DNA of 64,000 nt. It comes from Caenorhabditis elegans (Eukaryota > Nematoda > Chromadorea > Rhabditida > Rhabditidae). The first letter of the stretch is position 1, and every line of letters begins with the position of its first letter. The position numbers were made by a program, and so were the translations under genes. Shown piece by piece: positions 33,912 through 45,200 of the stretch. The DNA lies in NCBI RefSeq assembly GCF_000002985.6, contig NC_003281.10, positions 11,532,001 through 11,596,000 of the forward strand, given 5' to 3'. Below the pieces are notes generated by a model that saw nothing but the letters and a program-made list of their open reading frames with translations, had not been told where the DNA came from and made no database searches.

Positions 33912-35892
33912 ATGTCAAAGTCAGAAAAAGAATTATTGAAAAAAGCGGGACCAATTCTGTGTGACGCAGTCAACGATGAAAAATCGGGAAAAGTGTCTCG
34001 AGCGCTTCTCCGCTACAAGAACGGAATCGAATTGATTGCTGAAGCGATGCGGTAGGCACAAAAATTAATTGCCAAATACTCTAAATATTCGATATAATCT
34101 ATATATTCTCCAGCACGATGCCGTTGGAAAGCGCGGATCGGAGGAAAATTATGGCGAACTTTACGGACTACGTGAGAAAAGTGGCCGATTTGGAGTATCT
34201 TAATAAAACAGAGGTGATTTTTTTTAGCATATTCCCCCCTGAGTTAATCAGAAAATCATTCCAGACAACCGTAGAACAACGAAAAATCGCCGCCAACTCT
34301 ACAGGACACTCGTACGCCCGAATATTCGGGAAATGCTGTGACGATCGGCTCCGAATGGTTCACGTTCAGGACGCCTACATCAGTGCTCACCATCAACTCG
34401 TGAATTTCGTGCGATTCTGCGAGCTTGTCGTTCCGTTGTCGGTGAATTTGCTCGTTATAACGCTGAGAACTGGCGAAGAGGCACGGAAGAATCAGGCAGA
34501 GTTCGAGGAACTCTCAAAGTGGGGGAAATTCGCCGGGAAAATTAGAAAATTTTGTGATTTCAGAAGCCTTGCGAAGCGCGGAGTGATGTTCAACGTCGAG
34601 TTCAGCACGACAATTCATGATCGGGAAATTATGTACAGATTTGAATTAATTTATCCCCCCGAAATGTGCTCAAACCTCTTGAAAAATTCGATAAATGGCC
34701 GGATTTTCGTTAAAATCTCCGGTTTCGACCACTTTTCTGCGTGGCAGCGGTCCGAAGTTCACTTTTATTTGATTATCCAATCTTTATTGCATATTTTGGT
34801 AGTTTATCTCTAAATATTTCGAAAAAAGTGGCCAAAAATGTCCAAAATATCTATATAAAGCCGGAAAATGACCGAAATTTGGCCAAAAAAGATTAAAAAC
34901 GGCCAGAAATGCCCGAAATTTGCCAAAAATAACCAAAAAATTAATAAAATTAGTCACAAATTCCCGAAGTTGACCGGAAATCGCTAAAAATAGACTAGCA
35001 ATGGTCAAAAAGAACCAAAGGAATGGCCAAAATGACCGAAATTGCCACAAAATATTGGAAAATGGCCAGAAATGTCCGAAAATTCGCCAAAACGAATGAA
35101 AATGACAGAAATTTTGATCATTTTTGGCCAATTTCGGTCATTTTTGGCTTATTTTTTGTCATTTTTTTTAGTAGATTTTGGCTTTTTTTGGTCAATTTCG
35201 GTAATTTTCAGTCAATTTGTAGTCATTTTTAGCCAATTTTTAATCATTTTTGTCCAATTTCGCTCATTTCGGCTTTTTTTTGGCCAATTTCGGTAATTTG
35301 CAGTCAATTTTTAATCATTTTTGGCCAATTTTTAGTCATTTTTGGCCAATTTTTAGTCAGTTTTGGCTAATTTTTAGTCAGTTTTGGCTTATTTCTGGTC
35401 AATTTCGGTAATTTTCAGCAAATTTTAGTTATTTTTCGCCAATTTTTAGTTATTTTCTGCCAAATTTTGGTAATTTTTGGCCCATTTCGTTAATTTTCAA
35501 TCAATTTTTAGCTATTGTTGCACAATTTCGGTCATTTTTGGCTTATTTTTGGTCAATTTCGGTCATTTTTAGCCAGTTTCGATCATTTTTGACTAATTTC
35601 AGTCATTTTTGGCCAATTTTTAGTCATTTTCTGCCCAATTTCGGCCAATTTTTAGTCACTTGGCCATTTTTAGCCAATTTTTGATAACTAATTTCGTTAA
35701 TTTGAGTTAAAAAACGATTTTAATGCATTTTTTAAATTATTTTCCAGATTCGACAACGGTTGGGTGGTGAAAAGTGGCCGCGGGCTCGACTATTTCAAAG
35801 CTTCCGATGGGAAATATGTGCTCGGCGCCAACGATATGGATCAGCGGCCGTGCCACGAGACTATTATCAATATTTTGAAGCGGAAAACTTGA
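33912..35892 (+). CDS. MITD1 homologue (MIT domain plus PLD-like membrane-binding domain)
   Basis: Five exons: 33912-34051, 34114-34213, 34265-34518, 34564-34632, 35748-35892; 235 aa (human MITD1 is 249). Residues 1 to about 80 form an MIT three-helix domain (KVSRALLRYKNGIELI), which in this family binds ESCRT-III tails. The rest matches the MITD1 C-terminal domain: ATGFSY becomes STGHSYARIF, then YISAHHQLVNFVRFCE, SLAKRGVMFNVEFS, TIHDREI, DNGWVVKSGRGLDYF and RPCHETIINI. MITD1 acts at the midbody to coordinate abscission with ESCRT-III. Intron 3 (34519-34563) is only 45 bp, a multiple of three and stop-free, so retention would insert 15 residues; comparison with human MITD1 shows it should be spliced. 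Intron 4 is 1.1 kb of simple repeats. psme-3 follows 248 bp downstream, suggesting an operon. Confidence 0.9.
34805..35700. repeat. GGCCAATTTTTAGTCATTTTT simple-repeat field in MITD1 intron 4
   Basis: The left third reads as AAAATGACCGAAATTTGGCC units. From about 35105 the same unit appears in inverted orientation (TTTTTGGCCAATTTCGGTCA), repeated over forty times with drift. The whole intron is thus a broad inverted arrangement. Confidence 0.75.
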
Positions 35893-36140
35893 TTTTTCGT
35901 GTATTTTTTCAATGTTTTCTGTGAATTATCACACTTTTCCGGTTGTAAATAGTAATTTATCTCGATTTTTTCACCAATTTGCCAGAAAAAATGCCATTTT
36001 TCCAATTTATTGTGTGTTTTTTTTTCATTTTTTAAAAAGCTATTTCTTGGTTTCCAACCAGCGAATTATCGATTTTTCCCCCACAATTTTCCGTTTATTT
36101 TCTGCTTAATCCACATTTCCACTGGAAATTTTCCAGCACG

Positions 36141-39100
36141 ATGGTCAAGAAGCAAAGTATGCCGGAGAACAAGGAGCTCGTCGAGTACAAGCAGAAGCTC
36201 TTTGCCGAAGCCGAGAGGCTCGTCAAAGAGGAATTTCCGAAGAAAGTTATCGAGTTCGACGCGTTGCTCAAGAGCCCAAAGCTCTCGTACGATCGTCTCG
36301 CCGAGATTCTTCCCGATAAATCGTTGAATATTCCGATTCCGGATGCGTTGGTACGGAGGGGAAAAATATCGAAAAAAAAAATAGTTTTTTCTCAAAAAAT
36401 AGCGATTTCCGTGTGAAATTTTCAAGTTTTTTAACGCTTTTTTGCTGAAATTGACTGAAACTGGCTCCAAACATTAAAAAAATACTTTTTTTGCGTTGAA
36501 AATACCGAAATTTTATTTAAATTTTGATTTTTTCCTGTAAATTTGCAAATTTTTGCTTTTTTTTAAAGATTTTTGCACAAAAAAAATCAGATTTCTGTGA
36601 AATTTTCAAGTTTTTTAGGCTTCTTTAACGCTTTTTTTGCTGAAATTGACTGAAACTGGCTCTAAACATTTTTTTTAACGGCCCTAATTTTTTTGCCAAA
36701 AAGGCGATTTCCGTGTGAAAATTTCAAGTTTTTCGAGTTATTTTTTCGCTGAAAAAGACTAAAACTCGCCAAAAACGATCCGGATTTCGGGAAAAAAACC
36801 AATTTTTGCTGAAAATCGAATTTTCGAATAAATTTTTATGTTGTATCATGGAATACAGCTGAATTTTGCTGGAATCTCACAGAAACGACTAAAATTTGGT
36901 TCATATCCGCCTAAAATATGCAATAAAGGGTTATAATTTAATGAAAACTAAAAATCTCAGAAAAAATTCGAAAAATGTGCAGAATTTTGCTAAAATTTGA
37001 AATTTCTAATTAAAAAATAGGGTTTCTTGAATAAATTTCAATAAACCCAATTTTTAATCGGAAATTTCGAATTTTTGCAAAATTCTGCACATTTTTCGAA
37101 TTTTTTCTGAGATTTTTAGTTTTCATTAAATTATAACCCTTTATTGCATATTTTACGTCGATAGGCAACCAATTTCGGTAATTTCTGAGAGATTTTAGCG
37201 AAATTTAGCTGGATTCCATGGCTGCAGCTGCTTCGACAAGAAAATTTTGTGAAAATTTCGGATTTTAGCGATATTTGGCTCTTTTTATCTGAAATTCTGG
37301 GCGTTTGGCGCAAGTTTTAGTCTATTTCAGCAAAAAAACATATTAAAAAAAAACTTTAAACTTTCAGAGAAATCGCCTTTTTTGCGAAAAAAATCTCAAA
37401 AAAAAAAGCAAAGATTTACCAATTTACTGGAACAAATCAAAATTTAATGAAAATTCCGGTAATTTCAGAGAAAAAAACCAAAAAAAAAGTTTTATTTTTA
37501 ATTTTTGGAGCCAGTTTCAGTCCATTTCAGCAAAAAAAGCGTAAAAACTTGCAAAAAATAATGTAAAAAAATAAAAAATTTGCCAATTTACAGGAAAAAA
37601 TCAAAATTTAAAGAAAATTCCGGTTATTTCAAAATTAAAAACCAAAAAATAGTCTTTTTAAAATGTTTGGAGCCAGTTTCAGTATATTTCAGCAAAAAAA
37701 GCCGTAAAAATTCGAAAATTTCACAGAAATCGCCTTTTTATTCCAAAAATCCTATCAAAAAAAGCAAAAATTTGCCAATTTCCAAAAAAAGGGGAAAACA
37801 TTTTTAAAAAATAGTATTTTTACAATTTTTGGAGCCAGTTTCAGTTTATTTCAGCAAAAAAAAGCGTTAAAAAGCCTAAAAAACTTGCAAAAAAATGTTA
37901 AAAAATAAAAAATTTGCCAATTTACAGGAAAAAATAATAAAATTTCGGTAATTTCAGAAAGAAAAACGAAACACCTTTTTTAATCGTTTGGAGCCAGTTT
38001 CAGTATATTTCAGCAAAAAAAGCCGGAAAAATTCGAAAATTTCACAGAAATCGTCTTTTTTTTTTGCAAAAAAAATATCTCAAAAAAGCAAAAATTTACC
38101 AATTTACAGGAAAGTATGAACATTTAAATAAAATTTCGGTAATTTCAGAGAAAAGAACCAAAAAAATAGTTTTTTTTTTTGACATTTTTCGAGCCAGTTT
38201 CAGTTTAATTCAGCAAAAAAAGCGTTAAAAAACCTTTAAAAAACATGAAAATTTCACAGAAATCGGTTTTTTGCGAAAAAAAAAGTTTAAAAAAATCTCA
38301 AAAATGGAAAAATTCACCAATTTCCATTAAAATCACTGCAACTTTTTCCTCACGAGGGACGAGGAAAAGTGGTTTCTAGGCCATGGCCGAGGGGCCGACA
38401 AGTTTCAGCGGCCATTTATCTTGCTTTGTTTTCCGCCTGTTTTCTTTCGTTTTTCATCGATTTTTCCCGTTTTTTCTTATTAAAACTGATAAATAAATAC
38501 TTTTTGCAAATGCTAAAACAATTTCCAAGTAAAAAAATTATGTATTCAGTGGGCAAGCAGCGGTGAAAGTGGTCAATGCAATATGATGGATTACGGGAAT
38601 ACAAAACCTAAACTTTTTCTGAAACATGATACATATGATGCTTAGATGCTGAAATTACCTGATTTTCATAACGAGACCGCTGAAAAAGTTTTGAGGTTTC
38701 CAAATTCAACTTTTTTGGTGAAAAAGTCGAGATTTTCGCACAAAAATTTGAATTTTGAAAACCTCAAAACTTTTTCAGCGGTCTCGTTATGAAAATCGGG
38801 TAGTTTCAGCATTTAAGCAGCATATGTATCATGTTTCAGAAAAAGTTTAGGTTTTGTATTCCCGTAATCCATCATATTACAATGCCCACTTTCACCGCTG
38901 CTTGCCCACTGAATACATAATTTTTTTACTTGGAAATTGTTTTAGCATCTGCAAAAAGTATTTATTTATCAGTTTTAATAAGAAAAAACGTGAAAAAGCT
39001 GTGAAAAACGAAAGAAAACAGGCGGAAAACAAAGCAAGATAAATGGCCGCTGAAACTTGTCGGCCCCTCGGCCATGGCCTAGAAACCACTTTTCCTCGTC

Positions 39101-41174
39101 CCTCGTGAGGAAAAAGTTGCAGTGAAAATATCAAAATTTAAAGAAATTTTCTCTGTAATTTTTTTTTCAACGCGAAAAAAAAACCAAATTTTTGCAGAAC
39201 GGCACCACGGACAGCGATGAGCCAGCGGTAAAGCGTCAGCGAGTCGACGAGAAGCCCAAAGGAGCCCCGATCTTCGCGTTCAGCAGCGGCACTGTCCCAT
39301 GCAACGAGAATCTCGCCCAACTCATGGATCTGGTTCGCCCGAAGCTTCGTGACGCTGTCGAGCAGTGTAACAACGTGAAAATGTGGATCACTTTGCTCAT
39401 TCCACGCATCGAAGACGGCAATAATTTCGGCGTCGGAATCCAAGAGGAGACACTGTCCGAAGTTCGGAATGTCGAAAGCGAGGCCGCCTCGTTTTTGGAT
39501 CAAATGAGCCGATATTTTACGACTCGTGGAAAGCTTATCACGAAGATTGCTAAATATCCACATGTGGATGATTATAGACGTGCTATTCTTGATATGGACG
39601 AGAAACAGTTCATTAATATTAGGTTGGAGCAGCAGAAATTAGCGAAAAATTGAATTTTTTAATGAAAAAAAGTTTAAATTTCGGAATTTTCAAAAAAAAA
39701 CCGATTTTTTCTAGGTTTTTTTCCTTTTTTTGGTCTAAAAAATCTATAAAAATTTTAAAAATTGCAACAAAAAGAAAAAAAGCGGATTTTTTCAAAGGTT
39801 TTTCCTTTTTTGAGCTATTTTTAAAACCTTTTTAGCCTAAAAATCCAAAAAAAAACCCGAAAAATTGCAAAAAATGTTCAAAACAGTTCAATAATATTAG
39901 GTTGGAGCGAAATAGCGAAAAATTGAATTTTTGAAGAAAAAATCTCACTTTAAAAATTTTCAAAGAAAAAGTCGAAAAACGGATTTTTTTGAAAAGTAAA
40001 ACACTTTTTTTGCCGTTTTTTGGTCTAAAAAATCCAAAAAAAAAAACCTTAAAAAAAATTGTTTTTTTTTAATTTTAAAAATACAAATCATCTCATAAAT
40101 ATTAGGCTGGAGCGAAAATTAGCATAAAATATCGAATTTTTAAAAATTTCACAAAAAGAAAGAAGAAAACACATTTTTTCAAGGTTTCTTGCCTTTTTGC
40201 TAAAAGGCTAATTTACTAATTATTTATGCTAATTTTTGTTAAAAGGTTGCCTTTTTTTTTTGTCTAAAAAATCCCAAAAAAACCTTTAAAAATTGTTGTT
40301 TTTTTTAAATTTTTTCAAAATAAAATAAAAACCATTTCATAAACATTAGGTTGGAGCGAAAATTAGCGAAAACATTTTTTTGAAAGAAAAAATTTCAATT
40401 TTAGAAATTTCACAAAAGAAAACCAAAAAAAAAAAAAGCGAAGACACATTTTTCGCTACTTTTTTCGTTGTTTTTGCTAAAATTAAAAATCTAACTTTTA
40501 GAAACGCGATTTTTCAGTTTTGGCTAAATTCCCTCCAAAATGAGAACTTCCCGACCAATCAGCGATTCGCTCCGCCCACATTTATCTAACCAATCAGATG
40601 GAGTGGGCGGAGTTCCACGTCGCTGATTGGTCGGGGAGTTCTCATTTTGGAGGGAATTTAGCCAAAATTGAAAAATCGCGTTTTAAAAGTTAGATTTTTA
40701 ATATTTATTTTTTGCAATTTTTCTGAATATAAAAAACCGAAAATAGTTTTAAAAACGAAAAAAAAAAAATTAAAAATATTATAATTCTATTTAAAACCCA
40801 AAAAATCTTTAAATAAAAGAAAACCAGAACTCAAAAAAAATTATTTGAAAAAAACCAATAAAAACACGATTTTTCGAATTCCCTCCAATATGAAATCTCC
40901 CCGACCAATCAGCAACTCCGAGCTCCGCCCACTCCATCTGATTGGTTTAAAAGTGGGCGGAGCGAATCGCTAATTGGTCGTGTGCAGTTCTCATTTTGGA
41001 GGGAATTTTTTTTTTATATTTGTAAAGTTTCCGAAAATTTATTGAATTTCTGTGTGTTTCAGATTGGTGGTTCTCGAGATGCGCAATCACTTCTCCACAC
41101 TTCACGATATGATTATGAAGAACTATGAGAAGATCAAGGTTCCACGCACCTCCAACACCGAACATCTTTATTAA
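36141..41174 (+). CDS. psme-3: Proteasome activator PA28-gamma / REG-gamma (PSME3)
   Basis: Three exons, 36141-36350, 39198-39622 and 41063-41174, encode 248 aa (human 254). This is the nuclear 11S activator that caps the 20S proteasome as a heptamer and promotes ATP-independent peptide or protein degradation. Matches to human PSME3 are strong: FPKKVIEFDALLKSPKL, a basic KRQRVDEKPKG nuclear-signal-like stretch, NVKMWITLLIPRIEDGNNFG (the activation-loop region), IQEETLSEVRNVESEAASFL, KIAKYPHVDDYRR and the C-terminus TSNTEHLY (human NAETLY). The ATG lies 4 nt after TTTTCCAG, so this is probably a trans-splice acceptor, consistent with a downstream position in an operon behind the MITD1 gene. 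Intron 1 (2.8 kb) and intron 2 (1.4 kb) are full of repeats. Confidence 0.95.
36351..38330. repeat. Intronic repeats and palindrome in psme-3 intron 1
   Basis: Copies of GGAGCCAGTTTCAGT followed by TTTCAGCAAAAAAAGCG recur at about 37505, 37670, 37830, 37990 and 38190 (spacing near 160 bp); inverted copies occur at about 36455 and 36655. A separate palindrome spans about 36915-37155, with AACTAAAAATCTCAG facing CTGAGATTTTTAGTT. Confidence 0.75.
38334..39124. mobile_element. 791-bp foldback element, copy 1
   Basis: It runs from CACTGCAACTTTTTCCTC to GAGGAAAAAGTTGCAGTG, with arms of roughly 360 bp and a spacer near 38697-38765. The flanks AAAAT and AAAAT suggest a 5-bp target duplication. Both arms contain a small stop-free stretch beginning [10 protein letters not shown], which is a consequence of the arm sequence and not a recognised protein. 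It is inserted in psme-3 intron 1. Confidence 0.9.
39605..40380. repeat. Fourfold repeat of the psme-3 exon 2 donor region
   Basis: The exon 2 end and donor, ATTAATATTAGGTTGGAGC, followed by AAATTAGCGAAAAATTGAAT, is copied downstream at about 39888 (ATAATATTAGGTTGGAGCG), 40101 (AAATATTAGGCTGGAGCG) and 40342 (AAACATTAGGTTGGAGCG). Each is followed by a similar AGCGAAAA stretch and poly-A/T sequence. The units are about 210-280 bp. Confidence 0.8.
40500..41012. mobile_element. Two CCAAT/GGGCGG MITE copies in psme-3 intron 2
   Basis: Each is palindromic. The first (about 40500-40690) runs from AATTCCCTCCAAAATGAGAA to TTCTCATTTTGGAGGGAATT, with GACCAATCAGCGATTCGC, CTCCGCCCAC and their complements inside. 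The second (about 40870-41010) has the same ends and one internal palindrome. Relatives are at 50635-50882 and 57325-57835. Confidence 0.8.
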
Positions 41175-42221
41175 GGAATTGAATCCATCATCCTGTTTTA
41201 ATGTTTGCTTCGGTCTCAAATTTTACCCAATTTTTGATTGTTCTTTCGAGTTTTTTATTATTATTGTTGAATTGTTTTTTTGTCCCAGTTTTTTTTGTTT
41301 ATTCTCCGCATTTTTAGGAGCTCTATTAAGACTAATTTTTCTTTTTCTTTCTGTTAAAATTTTGTGAAATTTTCAAGGTTTTTTGGCCTTTTTTATCTAC
41401 CTTTTTCTCATTATTGCTTAAAAATCAAAAAAAAAAGTGAAAAAATTAATTTTAAAAAAAGACTTTTTGCATCTTTTTTTTTTTGAACAAAAACTCCAAA
41501 ATTTCAAATTTAAGCAGTTTTTTCATGGGTTTTCTGAATTTAGGATTTTCTGGAGAAAAATTGCCTTTAAAAAAAGGCAAAAAAACCCTGAAATTTTCCA
41601 CAAAATTTTTACCGAAAAAATTTGAATAAAAAATCCAAAAAAAAAAAGATTTTTCTGAAATTTTGGTCAAAAATTTTTTAAAGTTTTTTTTTAGTTTTGT
41701 TAAATTCCGCCATTTTTTTTTTTTTGAAATTTAAAACTCAATATTTCACTTTTAATACAATTTTATAGGGCTTCAGCGCTAAATTAGCATTTTTGAAAAA
41801 AATTTAGCGTTGCAGCCTTGTAAAATTGTACTAAAATTGAAGTATTGAGTTTTAAATTTCGAAAAAAATGGCGGAATTTGAACAAAACTAATTAAAAAAA
41901 TTTTTGACAAAAATTTCAGAAAAATCGATTTTTTTTTGAATTTTTCATTCAAATTTTTTTCGGTAAAAATTTTGTGGAAAATTTCAAGGTTTTTTTTGCC
42001 TTTTTTTAAGGCAATTTTTATCCAGAAAAACTGCTTAAAATGATCAATTTTGGCAGTTTTTAGTTTCAAAAAACTAACAAAAAAATCGAAAAAAATAGTT
42101 TTAAAATTTTTTTATCCAAAATTTCAAAAAAAAAATTTTTCTTTTTTCGGAATTTTTGATTTTTTTTTGGTTTTTTAAAATCAAAATCCCTCTATTTTTT
42201 TTTCAAATTTCCCATTTCAGA
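41175..42221. repeat. psme-3 to STEEP1 interval with a large AT-rich palindrome
   Basis: From about 41540 to 42045 the sequence folds back on itself around 41790: TTTTGTTAAATTCCGCCATT faces AATGGCGGAATTTGAACAAA, and AAATTTTTACCGAAAAAA faces its complement. No coding exon is apparent in the whole interval. Confidence 0.7.
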
Positions 42222-45200
42222 ATGTCGGGAGTTTTAAAATCGGATGGTCTGGAAATAGCCCATGTGGAAGACGATCGAGGAGTTCAGGGAGAAGCGGCAA
42301 TTATCGATGTCGACGATCGTGAGGAGTACTTTGTGAAGCCGCTTTACACGTATTATTGCACATGTGGAGAGGTTGGAAATTAATTGCGGAAAAAAAAATT
42401 ATTGAAAATTTTTTTTTTTCGAAATTTTGATTTTCAGCTTGTAAAAATCGATTTTTTGAGTAGCTTTCTGCATTTTTTACAAAAAAGTCAAATTTTTTGC
42501 AAAAACTATGGTCTTGACACGACAATTTTTTGGTAAATGCAAAAGTGTGCCTTTAAGGATTACTGTAGTTTCAAACATTTGTTACTGCGGATTTTTATTT
42601 ATTTTTTAACAGTTTTCCCATAAAAATAAAGGTGTTTATTGAAAAAAATATGGAAAATCGATGAAAATGCGGATTTTCACTGATTTTTCTTTTTTTTTAT
42701 TGGAAAACTATGAAAAATCGATGAAAATCGCCAGCAACAAAATTTTGAAATTACAGTACTATTTAAAGGCGCACACACTTTTCAATTCAATAAAACTTTG
42801 TCGTGTCGAGACCTTTTCGATGGAAATGCTGATTTTTCACTCAAAAATTGTGTTTTTTTTTCTCAATTTTGGATATATTTTCCGTTAAAAAAATGTAAAA
42901 GCGATTGTTTTGAGATCGAAAGTTTAGAAAAAAAAACCTGAAAATTCGAATCTCGAAGAGAAAAATCGCAGAATTTCAATTTATTCGATAGAAAATTTGC
43001 CGAAACGTTTGCAAAAACCAAATTTTCAATTTAAAATTCTCAAAAAATCTCCAATTCTGCAAATTTTCCATATTTTCAAACACAAAAAAATATCGATTTT
43101 TCGAAACGTAGCGTAGAATTTTTTTTTTAATTTCACAATTTTGTGCATTTTGAAAAAAAATTTAATTTTTCCCCTAATTTTTAGAAAAAAAAATCGATTT
43201 TTTTCAAAGAAAATTTCAAAGAAAAATCGGAAATTTTTGTTTTTTTTTTCTGAAAAATTCAAAAAAAATCGTTAATTTTCTCAATTTCCAAAACGTGATT
43301 TGAAATTGATTTTTTTTTGAAAAAAATTGGGTTTTCTGGGAAAAAAAATTTCCGGAAAAAATTAGGAAAAAAAAAGGAAAAATTACACTGAATTTTTCTG
43401 AAACAAAATTTGATTTTTATGATAAAAATTGGATTTTCTGAAAAAAAAAACACAAATTCAATTTTTTTGGAAAAAATTAAATTTTTTTGAAAAAAATAGA
43501 TTTAAAAAAAACAAAATTTTCTGAAAAAATTTTGATTTTTACGATAAAAATTTGGATTTTTCTTGGAAAACATTAGACTTTTCTGGAAAAAATACGATTT
43601 TTTCAGAAAAAAAAATTGAATTTTTCAGGAAAAATTGATTTTTTATGTTAAATTTTTGGGAAAAAAATCGTTTATTTTTTTCCAGAAAAATTTTAAAATT
43701 CACTGCAACTTTTTCCTCACGAGGGACGAGGAAAAGTGGTTTCTAGGCCATGGCCGAGGGGCCGACAAGTTTCAGCGGCCATTTATCTTGCTTTGTTTTC
43801 CGCCTGTTTTCTTTTGTTTTTCATCGATTTTTTTCGTTTTTTCTTATTAAAACTGATAAATAAATACTTTTTGCAGATGCTAAAACAATTTCCAAGTAAA
43901 AAAATCATGTATTCAGTGGGCAAGCAGTGGTGAAAGTGGGCATTGTAATATGATGGATTACGGGAATACTAAACCTAAACTTTTTCTGAAACATGATACA
44001 TATGCTGCTTAAATGCTGAAACTACCTGATTTTCATAACGAGACCGCTGAAAAAGTTTTGAGGTTTTCAAATTCAACTTTTTTGGTGAAAAAGTCGAGAT
44101 TTTCGCACAAAAATTTGAATTTTGAAAACCTCAAAACTTTTTCAGCGGTCTCGTTATGAAAATCGGGTAGTTTCAGCATTTAAGCAGCATATGTATCATG
44201 TTTCAGAAAAAGTTTAGGTTTTGTATTCCCGTAATCCATCATATTACAATGCCCACTTTCACCGCTGCTTGCCCACTGAATACATAAATTTTTTACTTGG
44301 AAATTGTTTTAGCATCTGCAAAAAGTATTTATTTATCAGTTTTAATAAGAAAAAACGGGAAAAAGCTGTGAAAAACAAAAGAAAACAGGCGGAAAACAAA
44401 GCAAGATAAATGGCCGCTGAAACTTTTCGGCCCCTCGGCCATGGCCTAGAAACCACTTTTCCTCGTCCCTCGTGAGGAAAAAGTTGCAGTGAAATTTTCA
44501 ATTTTTTTGTTTTTTTTTCTGAAAAAACTCTAATTTTGTGCATTTCCAGATGGCAATGATCAGTGACACCCTAATCAATCGAATGCCAAAACGAGAACGT
44601 GACGGAGCCCGTGTAATCACTCCCGACCGTACAACCGCCAAAACTTTTGCAAAACCAGGAGAAACAGTGTACGTCAAGAGATCTCCAGCCGTCGGCCTTG
44701 AGCAACAATATCGAAAAATGTGTAAAAAATGCTCAATTCCATTATTCTATCAACATCCGTCGGCTCTCAATCGTACTTTTATTCTGGCTGATGCGTTGCT
44801 TTCGGCTCAAGAAGTTGGCGGTTTTAGTGGAAATAATGAGGAACAACGGGCGAAGAAGGTTATTATGAAGAGAAATGTGAAGAATCAGGGTAAAATGGGA
44901 AGTGTGACAGTTTCGACGATGGAAGGAGAGGAGGAGGAAGAGATGGAAGCGGTAGGTTATTTTAAAAAAATGTGAAGAAAAAAATCCAATTTTCAGCGGA
45001 AAAAGCGAAATTTTTTAAATGAAAATGAGTTTTTTTTTTGACAAAAAAATTGAATTTTTCTGATAAAAATTAGTTTTTTTTTCCGGAAAAAAATTAATTT
45101 TTCCGAACAAAATACTTTTTTTGATTGAAAAAATTAGATTTTCGGACAAAAATGCGTTTTTTTTTCTGAAAAAATTAAATATTTCTGTTGAAAATTCGGT

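Noticed and set aside
38369-38566. [11 protein letters not shown] reading frame present in several places (also 38892-39134, 43736-43933, 44259-44543, 53729-54004)
   Set aside because: It lies in the arms of the foldback element, appears once per arm in opposite orientations, and no promoter or splice context supports it. It follows the element, not a gene.
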